This document shows, piece by piece, positions 1-13,669 of a stretch of DNA of 64,000 bases. This DNA is from Anastatus disparis (lineage: Eukaryota; Arthropoda; Insecta; Hymenoptera; Eupelmidae). Under the pieces are notes generated by a model. That model did no database searches. It was not told the DNA's origin and worked only from the letters and a program-made list of their open reading frames with translations. Location of the stretch: contig JAFFSR010000016.1 in the NCBI GenBank assembly GCA_017163975.1, forward strand, positions 749,501-813,500, written 5' to 3'. The first letter of the stretch is position 1. Each line of letters starts with the position of its first letter. Made by a program: the position numbers and the translations under genes.

Positions 1-172
1 TATTTCTTGAAAGATTATTACAAATTATAAAATCTATTAAAAGATTTCTGGAATATTTGTGAAATATCTCATAAAAAATTCTAAAATATATCAAGTATTA
101 TTTCACAAAACCTTTGCTTGAAAAATATGTCACAAACATTTATGACAAACGAAAAGTTTTTGATTTTTACAA

Positions 173-385
173 GGAGAGTGTTTCACCTTCAAGTTACCGA
201 TTTTGCTCAAATTTTGGCAATATTTTCTGGTTGGACAAACATAAAGAAAGCCAAAATTTTAAAGGCCAACGTTCAATATTTTCCTAGTTACAGGTAGTTT
301 AAGAAAATCACTAAAGAAAATACTAGATTTTGAACGCTTCTAGTTTCTCAGCATTGTTAGCTAGAAGCTTATACCTTTTTTTAAA
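173..385. repeat. Diverged half of a foldback element
   Basis: This stretch resembles the left arm of the foldback element at 53591-54106. Both open with GGAGAGTGT, continue with a GATTTTGCTCAAA block, then a CTAGTTACAGG block and AAGAAAATCACTA, and end near AAGCTTA. The match is interrupted and diverged. I do not see the mirrored right arm here, so this looks like an old fragment. Confidence 0.5.
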
Positions 386-1200
386 TGAAAGCTGACAAGG
401 AAGGGTCCCCAGATGTACCTCACCGATTTTGATCATTTTGTGACATGTTGTAGTACTCGAGAAGATATTAGACAAGTGTTTTTCTTACGTGCTAACTCGT
501 CTATTTAAGAGGTGAAAATCACCCCTGAAGTTTGCCCTCAAAAACAGGTTTTTTATAATATCTCAAAAACTATTTGGAGTTTTTAAAGAAAACCAACGCC
601 AAATTCTTTATTATAAAAAGACGCTACTATAGGCATAACTTTTACCTCGAAGGGTGTCAATCCCTATTTTTTTAGGGGTAAATGTGCTATTTTTCGCTAT
701 TTTTTTAATATAAAACTGATCAAATCGGCTAGATTTGGTTAAAAATTGCACTATCATCAAGAAGATAAAAAATTTAGGTTGACATGTTTCGAGATTTACG
801 AAAATTTTTTTTCTTGATTGTTTTACCCTTGAGGTTATTTTTTTATTTGAATGAAAAATTATATTCTTGAATAATTTTTCAATTTTAAAATGTTTGGTAA
901 GCGATATAAAATTACAACATTCACTTTCTGATTTTTATTTCCATCTATTTGTAGTTTCTTTAATGATTTACTTTAAAATTCTATTATTTCAAACTAGTAA
1001 TTTATAAATCATTTTGACGGTTTTTAATAAGATTAGATAATTTTAAATAATGACATATTCCAGGATTCTTAAAATTTGTATCATACCAAAAATAAAAAAA
1101 ATTCACTGTTCATTAAAAGTGCATTCATACGTAAACCTTATAGGAAATCTTGTACAAAAATTATAGGAGACGTTAGCATTTTGAAATTTTCCGAATATAT

Positions 1201-1203
<3 letters not shown>
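386..1203. other. AT-rich non-coding sequence, nothing recognised
   Basis: There is no credible open reading frame and I recognise no repeat. The phrase CTCACCGATTTTGATCATTTTG near 419 loosely echoes the opening of the foldback fragment just upstream, so part of this may be another decayed element. Confidence 0.4.

Positions 1204-1237
<34 letters not shown>
1204..1237. repeat. (TA)n microsatellite
   Basis: A run of alternating T and A of about 34 bases. Short frames read through it as Ile-Tyr repeats and are not genes. Confidence 0.9.
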
Positions 1238-1240
<3 letters not shown>

Positions 1241-1611
1241 ATTAAAATTTTAAAACACATATAATGATATGTTATTGAAATACATTTTAAATTGCGTAAG
1301 TATATCTACATATTCAATAATATTTAATAATAGTACTTGCTATATATCATATGCTAATGATAATGCTATTGACCTGTTGATAATAGTTATCTGTGATAAA
1401 TTGATCCGTGAGTCTTCGTGATAAATTTATTTTTATTTGTAATTCTGCAACTTATGAAAGCATTAAAATCGGCATATTTTATTACTTTGGTCAGTTCTAC
1501 TTTATGTTTCTTTAAGTTTAATAGTGTACTTCAACGTATTAAATATCACAGTATAAAAACAGCAAGAACAGTTTTTCATTTTATAGTATTAAATCTTTAG
1601 AGTGTAATAAA

Positions 1612-1992
1612 ATGATGGTAAATTCCATGAACGTGTTAAACTTGCTTTTAATAACATTTCAAGCACTTAATCTGAAAGAAACTCCAATAACACAGCGAGA
1701 AAGAGATTTAAAAGAGCATATTGAACAAATTTTATTAAACTCTATGCACGAATTCAATGAGTTTGAAGTTGTTGAGGATAAAACTCTTGATTTTGCAGAA
1801 CCTTATAAAGATATTCAAATGCAGGTTGTAGAAGATGATGGAAGAGATAGTATTACAGATGAAAGTTTACAGCAGTGTGCATCCGACGTCGAAGAATTAG
1901 ATCATGATAATATGGCAAGAGCAGTAGAGTTTTGGAGGAGTAATGTAAATGGAAATTTAAATTTAAGAATCGTACAAAATAGATTTCGAAAG
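1612..1992 (+). pseudogene. Candidate first exon of a transposon-encoded protein
   Basis: The reading frame from the ATG at 1612 encodes about 127 residues, rich in acidic residues in its middle, and ends with a segment of the form AVEFWRS...VQNRFRK. From general memory, this resembles the N-terminal part of a DDE-type transposon protein family abundant in arthropods and hydra, in which a FWRS-like element precedes a helix rich in basic residues. The frame runs to a stop at 2023-2025. However, AAAG|GTAACA at 1989-1998 is a good splice donor, placed just where the family similarity stops. I find no convincing continuation downstream, so this is probably an orphan exon. The next codon-rich feature lies on the other strand. 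Confidence 0.4.
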
Positions 1993-2025
1993 GTAACATT
2001 GTCACGTCTTGACATGAAAGTATAA

Positions 2026-2572
2026 AATAATAAATATAAACAAATCTATTTCTTTAATTTCATATGTATTTAATCTATGAGTAGCGCGAGCGGTTCCAGC
2101 AACTGCTTTTAGCAAGCCCTGACGAAGGATGTATCAGGTGATTTTTATTGTTACTTTATAAATTTATTTTTATTATTACTGTTTTTAGGAATATAATCAG
2201 AAATTTATATTCCTTTTAAATTTTTAGTAGGCAGCTGTCACCACTTGATTTTTCTTTGATTAAAATGAAGAAAACCCTTTTTAATAAAAATTTTTATGTC
2301 AAAGAAATATTTTAATTATTTTAAATTATTTATTAAATAATATAATTAATTTGTGTTGTGATATTATAATGATAAAAAAATCACTTACACAAACAATTTA
2401 TTTTAAGTTTTATTGATTTAATTTTAATATTTTATAATAAAATAATATTAATAATTTTAAAATGCTAAATCTTTTCAAATTATGAACTTTTAAAATTTTA
2501 AAGTTTATATTTATTATTCAATTTTTAAGTATACACTTATATGTTAAGTTTATTTATTTGAAATAATTTATA
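2026..2572. other. Non-coding AT-rich spacer
   Basis: No ORF above noise. A short GC-richer patch near 2080-2130 has no recognisable identity. Confidence 0.4.
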
Positions 2573-3190
2573 TTAAGTCAAAATTTCTGAAATGGGCCAC
2601 TAAAAACCGACCGGTCGATTTTTATAGATCCTTTTGGATATTTTGGAAGCTTTATATATAAAAATGAACATCCTAAAACAATTTTAAAAATTTTCAATTT
2701 TTCAAAAAGTTATTAACAAATGAAATTTCCAGAACCTTTTTTTTTAATTGCGATGTCTCAGTAAATAATTGGTGGAACCCAACAAAATATTTACCGTATA
2801 TTTAGAAATAATTAAAGAACATAATAATATATAATTTACGTTAATAAAATATATTTTGTTAATAAATAATTCATTTTGCAATAAACAAATGCAAATTAAA
2901 TAAACTTCTCGGTGTTGCAGAAGAAAATTTTTTTTTACATTTTTATTCCTGAATTAATTATCTTAACATCTGCACAATAAAATTTATGCGCTCTCTATTC
3001 ATAAAAGAGCTATGAATATTTTAATATGTTACATAGCGGCTGTGGCAGACGCACGGCGCTTACCGCTACGCCTGACGCTGAGCTTCCCGATACACTTATA
3101 TTATATATAATTTTCCACACCGATTAATAAATCTTTAGATAATAATTTATATAATATTCAATATTTATTTATATTTATTTCTTGATACAT
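2573..3190 (+). repeat. Dispersed repeat R, copy 1
   Basis: The segment opens with GTCAAAATTTCT, followed by a self-complementary ACCGACCGGTCG patch, and ends after a GC-rich stretch near 3040-3090. It recurs in reverse complement at about 15300-15912 over its whole length. Only its first 200 bases recur at 9598-9797. It contains no ORF. I do not recognise the family. Confidence 0.7.
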
Positions 3191-5309
3191 TTCTTTATTT
3201 TTATCACAGAACTTTTGCAATAATTTAAAAAAATCTTACATTCTAAAGAATTTTCATTACACGGTTTATACGAATGAAAACTACGTGTTCCATTAATAGT
3301 TTTAGCCGTGGCGAAACGTTCTTTTAAATATTCTGAGTGCCTCTTATACTCGTCTAGAGTACACAAATCAAATTAAATATTTAAAAAAAATTTTTGGGCC
3401 TGTTCAAATAGTTTTCGGGTTGTTACAATAATTTTATCTTGCAAAATTGGCGCGATATGCATTTCTCTTTACACAACCCCCTATTCCGTCGCAAGCACCT
3501 TTGCCGTGTGCTGTTGCGAAAAAGTGCTATTCTGCTTGGACATTAAAATCTCCCTCGTGAGGTAATATATTTAGAAAATAAAATTTTTTTTTTATATTGA
3601 GACCCTGCTCTATCAGAGAAATATATAATTCTTTTAATATTTTCATCATGAAACTTATTTTTCAAAAACGTAATTATTTTGGAGTTATATAAATGCACTC
3701 CAGTTGCATCATGGTTTTCGTATTCCGAAAAAACAACAAAATTAAGGTTAGATACAGCATTATTATTTTTGTAATAGATTACTTTACATGCAGTGATGCC
3801 TGATTTTTACTCCAATGTTGAGACTGTATCGCATTCTGAACATGAAAGGAGTGATTTTCAAAAAGTCAAGTGTTACTAAAAATTCTCCAGGTACAAGTGA
3901 ATTTTTTTATTCATTTAGATATTTTACTTGAGATTCAGCAATAAAATCGTGTTTTAAAATATCGGGTAATGTTTCTTTTAACTTATTTGAAAACACATCG
4001 ACGCTTTCAGTTTTACGAAGCAATTGACATCTGAAAAATATTATTATTAAATAAAACTTATCAAAAAAATTTGTGCAGTTTAAAAAGATTTGTAATGTTA
4101 TACCTGTCAGTAGTAAGCCATTGATTAAAAGAAATATCATCAATGCCGTGTATTTTCAAGGATTTTTTTAAATCTTGGAGAATTTCGTCTGTACCCGGAT
4201 AATTTTCGCAGTTTCCGAGAAAACAATCTCCCATAGGGTTTGAACAAACCATAGCTGTGAAATAATCTTGGTAAGTAGTTTGATAAATGAAGTTTTTACG
4301 GGAAAATTCTTCTTTGAGACCTCTCATTTTTAATCTAATATTTCCGTATGTTTTGCATACACAAACGTTATGCGTACCTTTAGCACCGACTGGAATTCAC
4401 TGTTAGGGTCTTAAGTCTTCATAAGCTGATACCAAAATTTTTAAATTTGCAATTTCTTTTAAAAACTCATCATGTAAATCACCGAGATTACCCAACAACA
4501 AACGTTTCTAAAAAAAAAATACTTTTTTCTGATACTGTACGAATCGAGTCTTTTGTGCTAATTACAAGTAAGTACGGAAAGTAACAAATTTTTATAATAT
4601 AAAGAAAACTCTTTTCACGCTATTACGTTGCATAAATAGTAATTTGTTTGATTAGTGCGAAAAAATTACAATTTTCAAATAATTGTCAAAATAAATTTTC
4701 GTATAAAATCACAAAAATTGCAAAAACTATATGTGCAAATAATTGTTACAATTATGAAGTTTTTTCCATACTTGTAGCTTAAGTAACTATCATTAACCTC
4801 AAATAATAAAAGATAAATTGTAAAATTATCTCAATATAACTATTTTCGACAAGTGTTAAAAAATGCATAAATTAAAAAAATAATAATATTATATGATGCT
4901 TACGGTTTCATGTTGACGCTTGCCATCAATTTTAATAGACTTATAATCTTTTACACCCGGTATTACTCTGCTGATGTTGTCGGAAAAGTGAAATTGTTAA
5001 GCCAACCATCACAAACTTCATTAATAGAAACACTTTTATAACTAACAAAAGACTTTTTTTTAGAAAATCAGTATCTGAGATTGATAAATTAAGTTTAAAC
5101 TTTTTCGTAGGATGCGCTGTAATGGCTTCTTGAAATGCAGTTGCAAGTTCCAATCGTTTGTACATATTGTCAACAGATTCACGCACGTAATCTTCATCTT
5201 TTTTTGAATCGCCTGATTCCATTTTATAATCCGTAGATTCTACAACATCTTGTTTCTGTTGACTTTTTGGTTGTTTATTTATATCCCGAAATTGGATAGA
5301 ATAGTTCAT
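3175..5309 (-). pseudogene. Decayed DDE-like transposase gene with at least one intron
   Basis: Read on the minus strand, this is one gene broken into pieces. An N-terminal acidic and basic segment lies at 5309-4941. A segment at 4327-4104 carries NPMGDCFLGNC and a QWLTTDR motif. An intron of 73 bases (4103-4031, GT...AG) follows, and joining across it restores the frame into RCQLLRK. The next exon (4030-3907) ends in HDFIAESQVKYL. Beyond that the frame is lost. Fragments in shifting frames between about 3900 and 3480 still show an aspartate-containing beta-strand region, YFSD, and the hallmark HGKGACDGIGG near 3500. The C-terminal piece at 3366-3175 contains TINGTRSFHSY. I recall this combination from a large family of unnamed arthropod and hydra proteins that look like DDE transposases. 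The several frameshifts and stops mean no product is expected. Confidence 0.6.
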
Positions 5310-5498
5310 TGTATATAACCGCCTTCTGCACTAATTGCATACGTACAAACCTCGTAAGCTACTAAACCTTTTATTACATTTTTCACCCAACAAATATAAC
5401 GTATTTACTACACAATTTTGACCTTTCTTTTAAAAAGGATTACAACACTTAAGTGGAGGCTTCATAATAACATTAAAACAATTAATGCCAGCAAAATG

Positions 5499-7206
5499 AC
5501 TATTAAAAATATATACGTATCTCAGATACGTAACAAAATTACGTAATCCATACGTAACAAAGCGTTCGAATTTGTTACGTATCATGGAATACGTATTTGA
5601 TATTGATGTTACGTAGTTTCAATACGTATTCCAAGGGAGTGAGAAATTACGTATTTCATACCAGAAATACGTAATTATTCGCACAATATACGTAACAAAG
5701 ATACGTATTTATGATAAATATGTGTTCATATTTTTCAAAGATATGAAGACATCCTCCTATTGGGATACGTAATTTTTAAACACCTATTTCAGATATACGT
5801 ATTTTTGATACGTATCTCATGCGCATCATACGTAATTTTCGATTTAAATTTCGGGTTTAAATACGGATTGCCTTTAGAATATGCAATTTCGAGCACGAGA
5901 TACGTATGTCTGAGGCAGGATTTGTTCAGAATACGTAATTTCACCACAAATTGAACACTTGTTTTGTGGTAAAATACGTATCATGAATCCTGCCTCACAG
6001 ATACGTATGTTGTACTAAAAATTCCGTAATTGTACTAGCAATACGTATCCAAGCACGAATCTGCAATTAAAATTACGTAATTTTCGCATAAACTACGTAT
6101 CAAAAAAGCATATATATGACACATATTTAAATGAAAATTACGTATTTTAATTACAAGAAAATTTCAAATACGTATTTTGTGGCAAAATTACGTATTCTGA
6201 CTAAAAAACCTGCCTCATTGATACGTATCTTCAACTCTAAATTACGTAATTGTCCTGACAATACGTATTGAAGTCAAAAACTGCGATTTAAAATTACGTA
6301 ATTTTCGCATGAAATACGTATTAAAGATACATATAAATAAAAAAAAAGATTAATATATAAAGGATATTGTCCTCTATATGACTAACCTTTTTTTTATATG
6401 GTGAAGTCGAGGGAGTCCCCGCCCGGTATCCGTTTATCACATTACATCAGGCTAGACTGTCAGACCCACCATACCGAAAACTTTGACTACCGATGGATGG
6501 TCAGCCACTTTAGTGACCAATAATCAACCGATACCCAATGAGGCCGGATTTTTAAAGAGTCGCGATATAAATGGCACATATACACTAACTTTCTTTCGAA
6601 AAAAAGTTAGAGGTACCTGGCCAGGATTCGAACCCATGCCCTCCGCGTTGAAGGCAAGAGCTCTATCCATTACGCCACCGCGCTCTCACAAAGATACATA
6701 GATTAGGAACATATAAAATGAAAATTACGTATTTTCAATCACAAAATGTTTTCAAATCCGTATTTTGTGCTAAAATTACGTATTCTGAATACGAATGCTG
6801 CCTCAGAGATACGTATCTCGTGCTCGAAATTACGTATTCTAAAGGCAGTACGTATTCAAGCCCGAAATTCAAATAGAAAATTACGTATGATGCGCATGAG
6901 ATATGTATGAAAAATACGTATATCTGGCATAAGTGTTTACAAAAATTACGTATTCCAATGGGAGGATAAGTTCAGGATATGTATCATGTAAAAAAATACG
7001 TATTTTTGTTACGTATATTGTGCAAATAATTACGTATTTCTCGCATGAAATACGTAATTTCTCACTCCCTTGAAATACATATTAAAACTACGTATCATCA
7101 ATATCAAATACGTATTCCATAATACGTAACAAATTCGAACGCTTTGTTGCGTATGTATTACGTAATTTTGTTATGTATCTCAGATACGTATATATTTTTA
7201 ACAGGG
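5499..7206. mobile_element. TACGTA-rich foldback element, left copy
   Basis: The element is a large hairpin whose two halves (about 5499-6322 and 6700-7206) are inverted copies. Both are packed with ACGTA and TACGTA words every few tens of bases. The right end is intact (TTTTTAACAGGG followed by TA). The left end lacks the outer CCCTG seen in the other copy, which coincides with the edge of the giant inverted repeat. It has no coding capacity. A SINE sits near the hairpin centre. The family is unknown to me. The TA target and long terminal inverted repeats resemble Tc1/mariner-type MITEs or foldback elements. Confidence 0.75.
6333..6689 (-). mobile_element. tRNA-headed SINE, left copy
   Basis: This is the mirror copy of the SINE at 19180-19536. 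It is flanked by 10-bp direct repeats AAAGATACAT at 6323-6332 and 6690-6699. On the minus strand a pol III A box (complement at 6667-6677) and B box (complement at 6624-6634) lie at normal spacing for a tRNA-derived promoter. The body and T-rich tail follow. Confidence 0.65.
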
Positions 7207-7457
7207 TAGAACAAATATTGAAGAAGTCGAAAAAAATAATAAATCAGCAGAAACAAATCAACAATTACCTATAAAATCACACATAACAAAGAATGAAGCA
7301 CAGAAATTATATCCAATCATAGATGCACCTAGTGAAGTATCACCCAGTGCTCCCACAAACCCTGAATTAGAAGCATTTAATGAAATTGATGATATATATT
7401 TAATGCTAAAACTTCATATAATAAAAAAACATGAACTTTTAGGTTTAAACAAGGGAG
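7207..7457 (+). pseudogene. Orphan envelope tail of Gypsy-1, mirror copy
   Basis: This stretch is a near-identical inverted copy of 18412-18664, which is the last part of the Gypsy-1 envelope frame. It reads as an acidic, hydrophilic tail, as expected for a cytoplasmic tail, and ends before a purine-rich tract. The rest of the envelope gene is absent on this side. The arm was therefore copied from the right-hand locus, where the envelope is adjacent. Confidence 0.6.
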
Positions 7458-7515
7458 TGTTACGAACACTGAATTCTTCATTTAGTTTTATCTATTATTT
7501 AAATAATTCAATATG
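7458..7515 (+). mobile_element. LTR start fragment, mirror copy
   Basis: After the purine tract AACAAGGGAG the sequence TGTTACGAACAC begins, a typical Ty3/Gypsy LTR start. Only about 55 bases match before the Helitron-derived sequence takes over, as in the right arm. Confidence 0.5.
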
Positions 7516-9178
<1,663 letters not shown>

Positions 9179-9597
9179 TTCTCTACAAATATATTATAAA
9201 TACAAAACTCAAATAATATTTTGAGTGTTAATCTAAAAGTGTTTTCATTTGAATTCAGTGTTTTCTGAATATAACTACTTTCTTTTTTTTAAAAAAGGTT
9301 TAGTTTTAATAAATAAAGTGATATAATCATTTCCTTTGAATAAATTTATTATTTGATAAAAAAACTTTAAAATTAAAAAGAATTGAATTCAAACTAATAG
9401 TATTAATAAGTTGTGAATAAAAATCTAAAAGTGACTCTTTCTATAAACTTAGAGTTGATTTAAATATTTTGAAGTGAATAAATTTCAATACATGTGTACA
9501 TTTAAAAAGTGAACTGTGTGATCATAGAATTTCAAATTTTAATCTCTTAATTTAGAAGAATTTAATATTTTATAGTATTTTCACGGTGTTAATGAGT

Positions 9598-9797
9598 CAA
9601 AATTTCTCAAATGGACCACTAAAAACCGACCGGTCGATTTTTATAGATCCTTTTGGATATTTTGGAAGCTTTATATATGAAAATTAACATTCTAAAATAA
9701 TTTTAAAAATATTCAATTTTTCAAAAAGTTATTAACAAATGAAATTTCCAGAACCTTTTTTTTTAAATTGCGATATCTCAGTAAATAATTGGTGAAT
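9598..9797 (+). repeat. Dispersed repeat R, copy 2 (truncated)
   Basis: Matches the first 200 bases of the repeat at 2573, then stops at GGTGAATCCTAACGAA. The right arm continues about 500 bases further into the repeat, so the two arms differ here by a large deletion or insertion. Confidence 0.7.
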
Positions 9798-9804
9798 CCT
9801 AACG

Positions 9805-10560
9805 AAAGAAGCAGTCAATCAAATCAAGCTAGAGAGAGACAGCACGTACCAAAATAGAGGCTTTCTCTCTCTTCGCCTTGTAACGCTTGCTGCCATTCGG
9901 AGGCTTCCTCCAGTAGTATATGCTCGAAGGTTACCTCATAACTCCGTCATTTCTTAACCGATTCTAAAAAACTTTTTCTTATCTGATAGAGAATGTCTGC
10001 AGGAAGGTCCCATACGTGTCCTGTAATTATTGGGCCAATATTCGGTTTGTACTCCGAGCATATACTACTGGAGGAAGCCTCCGAATGGCAGCAAGCGTTA
10101 CAAGGCGAAGAGAGAGAAAGCCTCTATTTTGGTACGTGCTGTCTCTCTCTAGCCTGATTTGATTGGTTGCTTTTGTTTCCCACTAAGAAAGTGAAAGAGA
10201 GATAGCACGTACCAAAATAGAGGCTTTCTCCCTCTTCGCCTTGTAACGCAGTTAATAGCTGGGAGGCTTCCTCCAGTATTATATGCTTGAAGGGTTTGTA
10301 TGACCCAATTATCAAATTAAGAAAACTGGGAGTTTTGTTTTTTTTTTCTCTCTCTCTCCCTCTCTCTCTCTCTCCCTCTCTTTCTCGCTCTTTTTTTCTT
10401 ACCTAAGCTTCAGTATGTATACATGCACACACAACGACACTGTGCCGTTGGGCCTTCTCTCTTTCCTCCTATACATTGCTTGGTATAATGTACTAATGCA
10501 TGCGTTATGAATTGATAATGGAAGTTAGGCATAATTAGTGGGTCTACCTATATTTGCGCT
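9805..10560 (+). repeat. Hairpin-forming repeat, left arm
   Basis: It contains an inner palindrome at about 10054-10288, where GCATATACTACTGGAGGAAG and its complement face each other across CCTCTATTTTGGTACGTGCT and its complement. An outer partial copy at 9815-9930 and a polypyrimidine tract at 10340-10400 are also present. The whole unit recurs inverted at about 14470-15065. No coding potential. Confidence 0.65.
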
Positions 10561-10575
10561 TTTAGTAGGGGGATA

Positions 10576-10700
10576 CAGTAAAAATTTTTTTAACAAAAAA
10601 CAAAACCGACTTCAAAAAAATGCACTAAACAGTTACAAAAAAAAATTTTTTTAACAAAAAACAAAACCTACTTCAAAAAAATGCACTAAAAAGTTACAAA
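10576..10700 (+). repeat. Tandem duplication of about 62 bp
   Basis: Two consecutive units share AACAAAAAACAAAACC and CTTCAAAAAAATGCACTAAA. The right arm has a single unit near 14375-14425, so this is a private duplication in the left arm. Confidence 0.65.
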
Positions 10701-10722
10701 TAATTTATAATCTTTAATAATT

Positions 10723-11019
10723 ATACGCATAGTACGCATCTAACTCAACACATGTGTTGCAAACATATTATAGATTATCTAATTATTTGTAAACAGCAGA
10801 AACAAATTATATTATTGTTTAATTCACGAAAAAATATTTTCGAAGTCAGCGTCAAGTTGTTGAATCGTTCTGCACAGATGTAGAATTTGACGCCGACTTC
10901 AATAATATTTTTTCGTGAATTGAACAATAATATAATTTGTTTGTGCTGTTTACAAATAATTAGATAATCCATAATATGTTTGCAACGCATGTGTTGAGTT
11001 AGATGCGTACTATGCGTAT
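10723..11019. mobile_element. Palindromic MITE private to the left arm
   Basis: The ends ATACGCATAGTACGCATCTA and its complement enclose a self-complementary sequence with a short loop at about 10850. The equivalent place in the right arm (about 14335) joins TAATAATTAT directly to other sequence, so this insertion happened after the arms formed, or was lost from the right arm. Confidence 0.65.
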
Positions 11020-11333
11020 CACATGCCTACAAATATTGGGGTCATGGAAGTTGTTGGAAAATGGAGGGTCATTTCCGAAGTAATTTTTTCCGTAGAATCC
11101 GAATCCGGGGTCCGAATTGCTCTATTACGTCAGGATTTTGAGATATTTGAGGTTATTTACCCAAAAAATGGCGTTTTTGGCTACTTGTGAGGTTATGTAC
11201 AGAAGAGACAAAATTTTTTGGGAGTTTTTTTTTAGTTGCATCTTATAGCACTACTCTTCCTCTTTAATTTAAGAGTCGCAGAGTTCAATTACGATTTTTC
11301 TACACCAAGTTACGCCAATTTGAAATTACGAGA

Positions 11334-11741
11334 TATGTCCTATTAATTGCATGACCATTTGCATTGAATACGTTGAGGCAGACATTTGTCTACTGGGTAT
11401 TTTTTCTTCAAAATTTTTACTTGGGGATTTTTGGGGTTACTGATTACGAATATGAAGTTGAGATATTAAAATTTTCAAATTCAAGATGGCGGATTCAAAA
11501 TAGTGTATAAAAATTTTCAAAAAACATTGCAAATATGAAACATATTTTCATTTTCTGCTATCTAATAACTTTTGTTGTTACGATAAACATAATACATTAT
11601 AGTAATTTATATTTACACAGGTATCGTGACATTGAATTTGACCTTCAGCTTGATCTTCAAGTGCATTTCAAGTTAAACTTTTTTTTACATTTAGCATTAC
11701 CCAGGAACAACGACGTGGACGTAGTAAAATCTGTTCCCTTT
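11334..11741. other. Spacer inside giant inverted repeat, non-coding
   Basis: AT-rich sequence between the left flank and the 41-bp array. A frame of 99 codons runs from 11535 into the array. It resembles nothing, and its C-terminus is only translated repeat, so I do not call it a gene. Confidence 0.4.
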
Positions 11742-11946
11742 GGGGTGCTGGATTTACGTGAGTCCCCTCGCCTCTCACGATCGGGGTGCTTAATTTACGT
11801 GAGTCCCCTCGCCTCTCACGATCGGGGTGCTTAATTTACGTGAGTCCCCTCGCCTCTCACGATCGGGGTGCTTAATTTACGTGAGTCCCCTCGCCTCTCA
11901 CGATCGGGGTGCTTAATTTACGTGAGTCCCCTCGCCTCTCACGATT
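11742..11946 (+). repeat. 41-bp tandem repeat, five units
   Basis: Five consecutive 41-bp units start at 11742, 11783, 11824, 11865 and 11906, each built of GGGGTGCTTAATTTACGTGA and GTCCCCTCGCCTCTCACGAT plus one base. The first unit has one variant word and the last ends in ATT. GC-rich against an AT-rich background. It lies 10 bases beyond the stop of gene A, on its 3' side. Confidence 0.9.
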
Positions 11947-11956
11947 AGAAACTATT

Positions 11957-13669
11957 TCAGTTTAACTTATGAAATCTTTTTTTTTGATCTAGTAAAGATC
12001 TTGACCCAGACCGTCTTTTATGACGAACATTTAGCTCATCTTGTTGAAGACACCAGCAATAGTCCGCTAACATTGTTGGAGACCATTTACCCTGATAACG
12101 TCTTTCCATTTCTTTGAGGTCCTGATGAGATCGCTCACCTTGCTCTTCGCTTACAGCACCTAGATTTTCTGGAAACCATTCTAAATGAGAGTGTAAATAA
12201 TGCAATTTTACGCTCATATTGCAACTTAAATTCTGAAATTTTTCAATCATATCGTCAACTATTTCTTTGTAATCACTAACTTTATTATTACCCAAAAATC
12301 CTTGAACAACTTTTTTAAAGCTAATTCAGGCTTCTTTTTCTACATTTGTCATAACCTGTTCAACCTCTGTTGTTTTCATTAATTCTCTTATTTGTGGTCC
12401 AACAAATATTCCTTCTTTTATCTTCGCCTCACTTAAATAAGGGAATTTATCTCTAAGATATTGAAATAATGCACCATCGGTATCAAGAGCCTTTACAAAT
12501 TGCTTCATTAATCCTAATTTTATATGAAGCGGAGGCAACAAAACTTTTTTAGATTCAATTAACGGTTGTTGAATAATGTTGGGATCTCCAGGTTTTAAAG
12601 TTTTACGAAGAGGCCAATCCTTTGTAACGTAATGCTTAACTCTATCTCTGCTATCCCACAAACATATAAAGCACGGATATTTTGTATAACCCAATTGTTG
12701 TCCAAGCAGCATTGAAACCATTTTTAAGTCTCCGCATACTTCCCATTTATGCTGTTCATATTTTATTGCTTTAAGAATAGTTTCTACATTTTCATATGAT
12801 TCCTTTAGGTGTACAGAATGAGCAATAGGTATTGACGCATATTTATTTGAGTTATGCAATAAAACTGCTTTCAAACTTGTTTTTGAGGAATCAATAAACA
12901 ATCTCCATTGATCAGTATCATAAGGAAGTTCTAATTTTTCAATTAAGCCTTTAACATCATTACAAAAAACATATTCATCACATGCAGAATAATACTCAAC
13001 CAATTCCTTCTCTCGATTACGATACCAACTAAAAGTAGTTCCTGGAGCAAGAAGGTGTTTCTCTTGAAGTCTTGATCCTAACAACTCAGATTTTTCTTTC
13101 GACAAGCCTAAATCTCTGACTAAATCATTTAAAGAAGCCTGATCAAATAAAATAGGAGCATCAGAGGTTGATTCGATGTCTTCAAAATCCTGATTTTCAA
13201 TATCGTCACAGACTGTATGGTCATCAACATTTATTCTTACAAATGGAGGGCTTGGAGGAACATCACCAGATGCAAAAGGAATAGGCTTCGTTACGCTTGC
13301 TACATTCGGATATTTTATATTACAAGCATTTTTAATATTATATTCAAATGTTTTGGTTAAACAGAAATAACATTCATTGTGGCTAACAGGTTCACACCAA
13401 ATTGCAGGAGTTTTGAAAGGCATTGGTGTTACTTCTTTATGGGCATTATACCAACGTCTTAATGTTTCAACACATGATTTACAAGCCGTATGTGGAACCG
13501 AAGACTTATCCTGATTAGTTATCGAAATATTGAAGTAATTAAGATAAAATATTTTTATCGTTTCATTGATTTTCATCGCATTTTTTGCGAACACGAAGCG
13601 ACTACAAATGTAGCAAAAGCTGTCAGGATTATTTAAACACTTACGCGAGGTCATTATTGAAATGATCAA
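11957..13669 (-). pseudogene. Gene A: unnamed transposase-like protein, one in-frame stop
   Basis: One frame of about 570 codons is broken only by a TGA at 12328-12326, at a position where genes B and C have TGG (Trp). Residue numbers are from the ATG at 13669; Met7 is an alternative start. The N-terminal third has Cys pairs (C19/C22, C63/C66, C100/C103) that look like a zinc-binding domain, followed by an acidic linker. The C-terminal half has D260 (RLFIDSS), D314 (CGDLK), then C333/C336 before LWDSRDR, and an acidic cluster SEEQGER near 508-512. This D, D, E order with a CxxC after the second Asp suits an RNase H-fold DDE transposase, but that is inference. I know the family only as abundant unnamed arthropod and hydra proteins. 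It sits at the centre of the giant inverted repeat. Confidence 0.65.

Noticed and set aside
11742..11946. CRISPR array of 41-bp repeats
   Set aside because: Perfect head-to-tail units with no spacers. It is a minisatellite.
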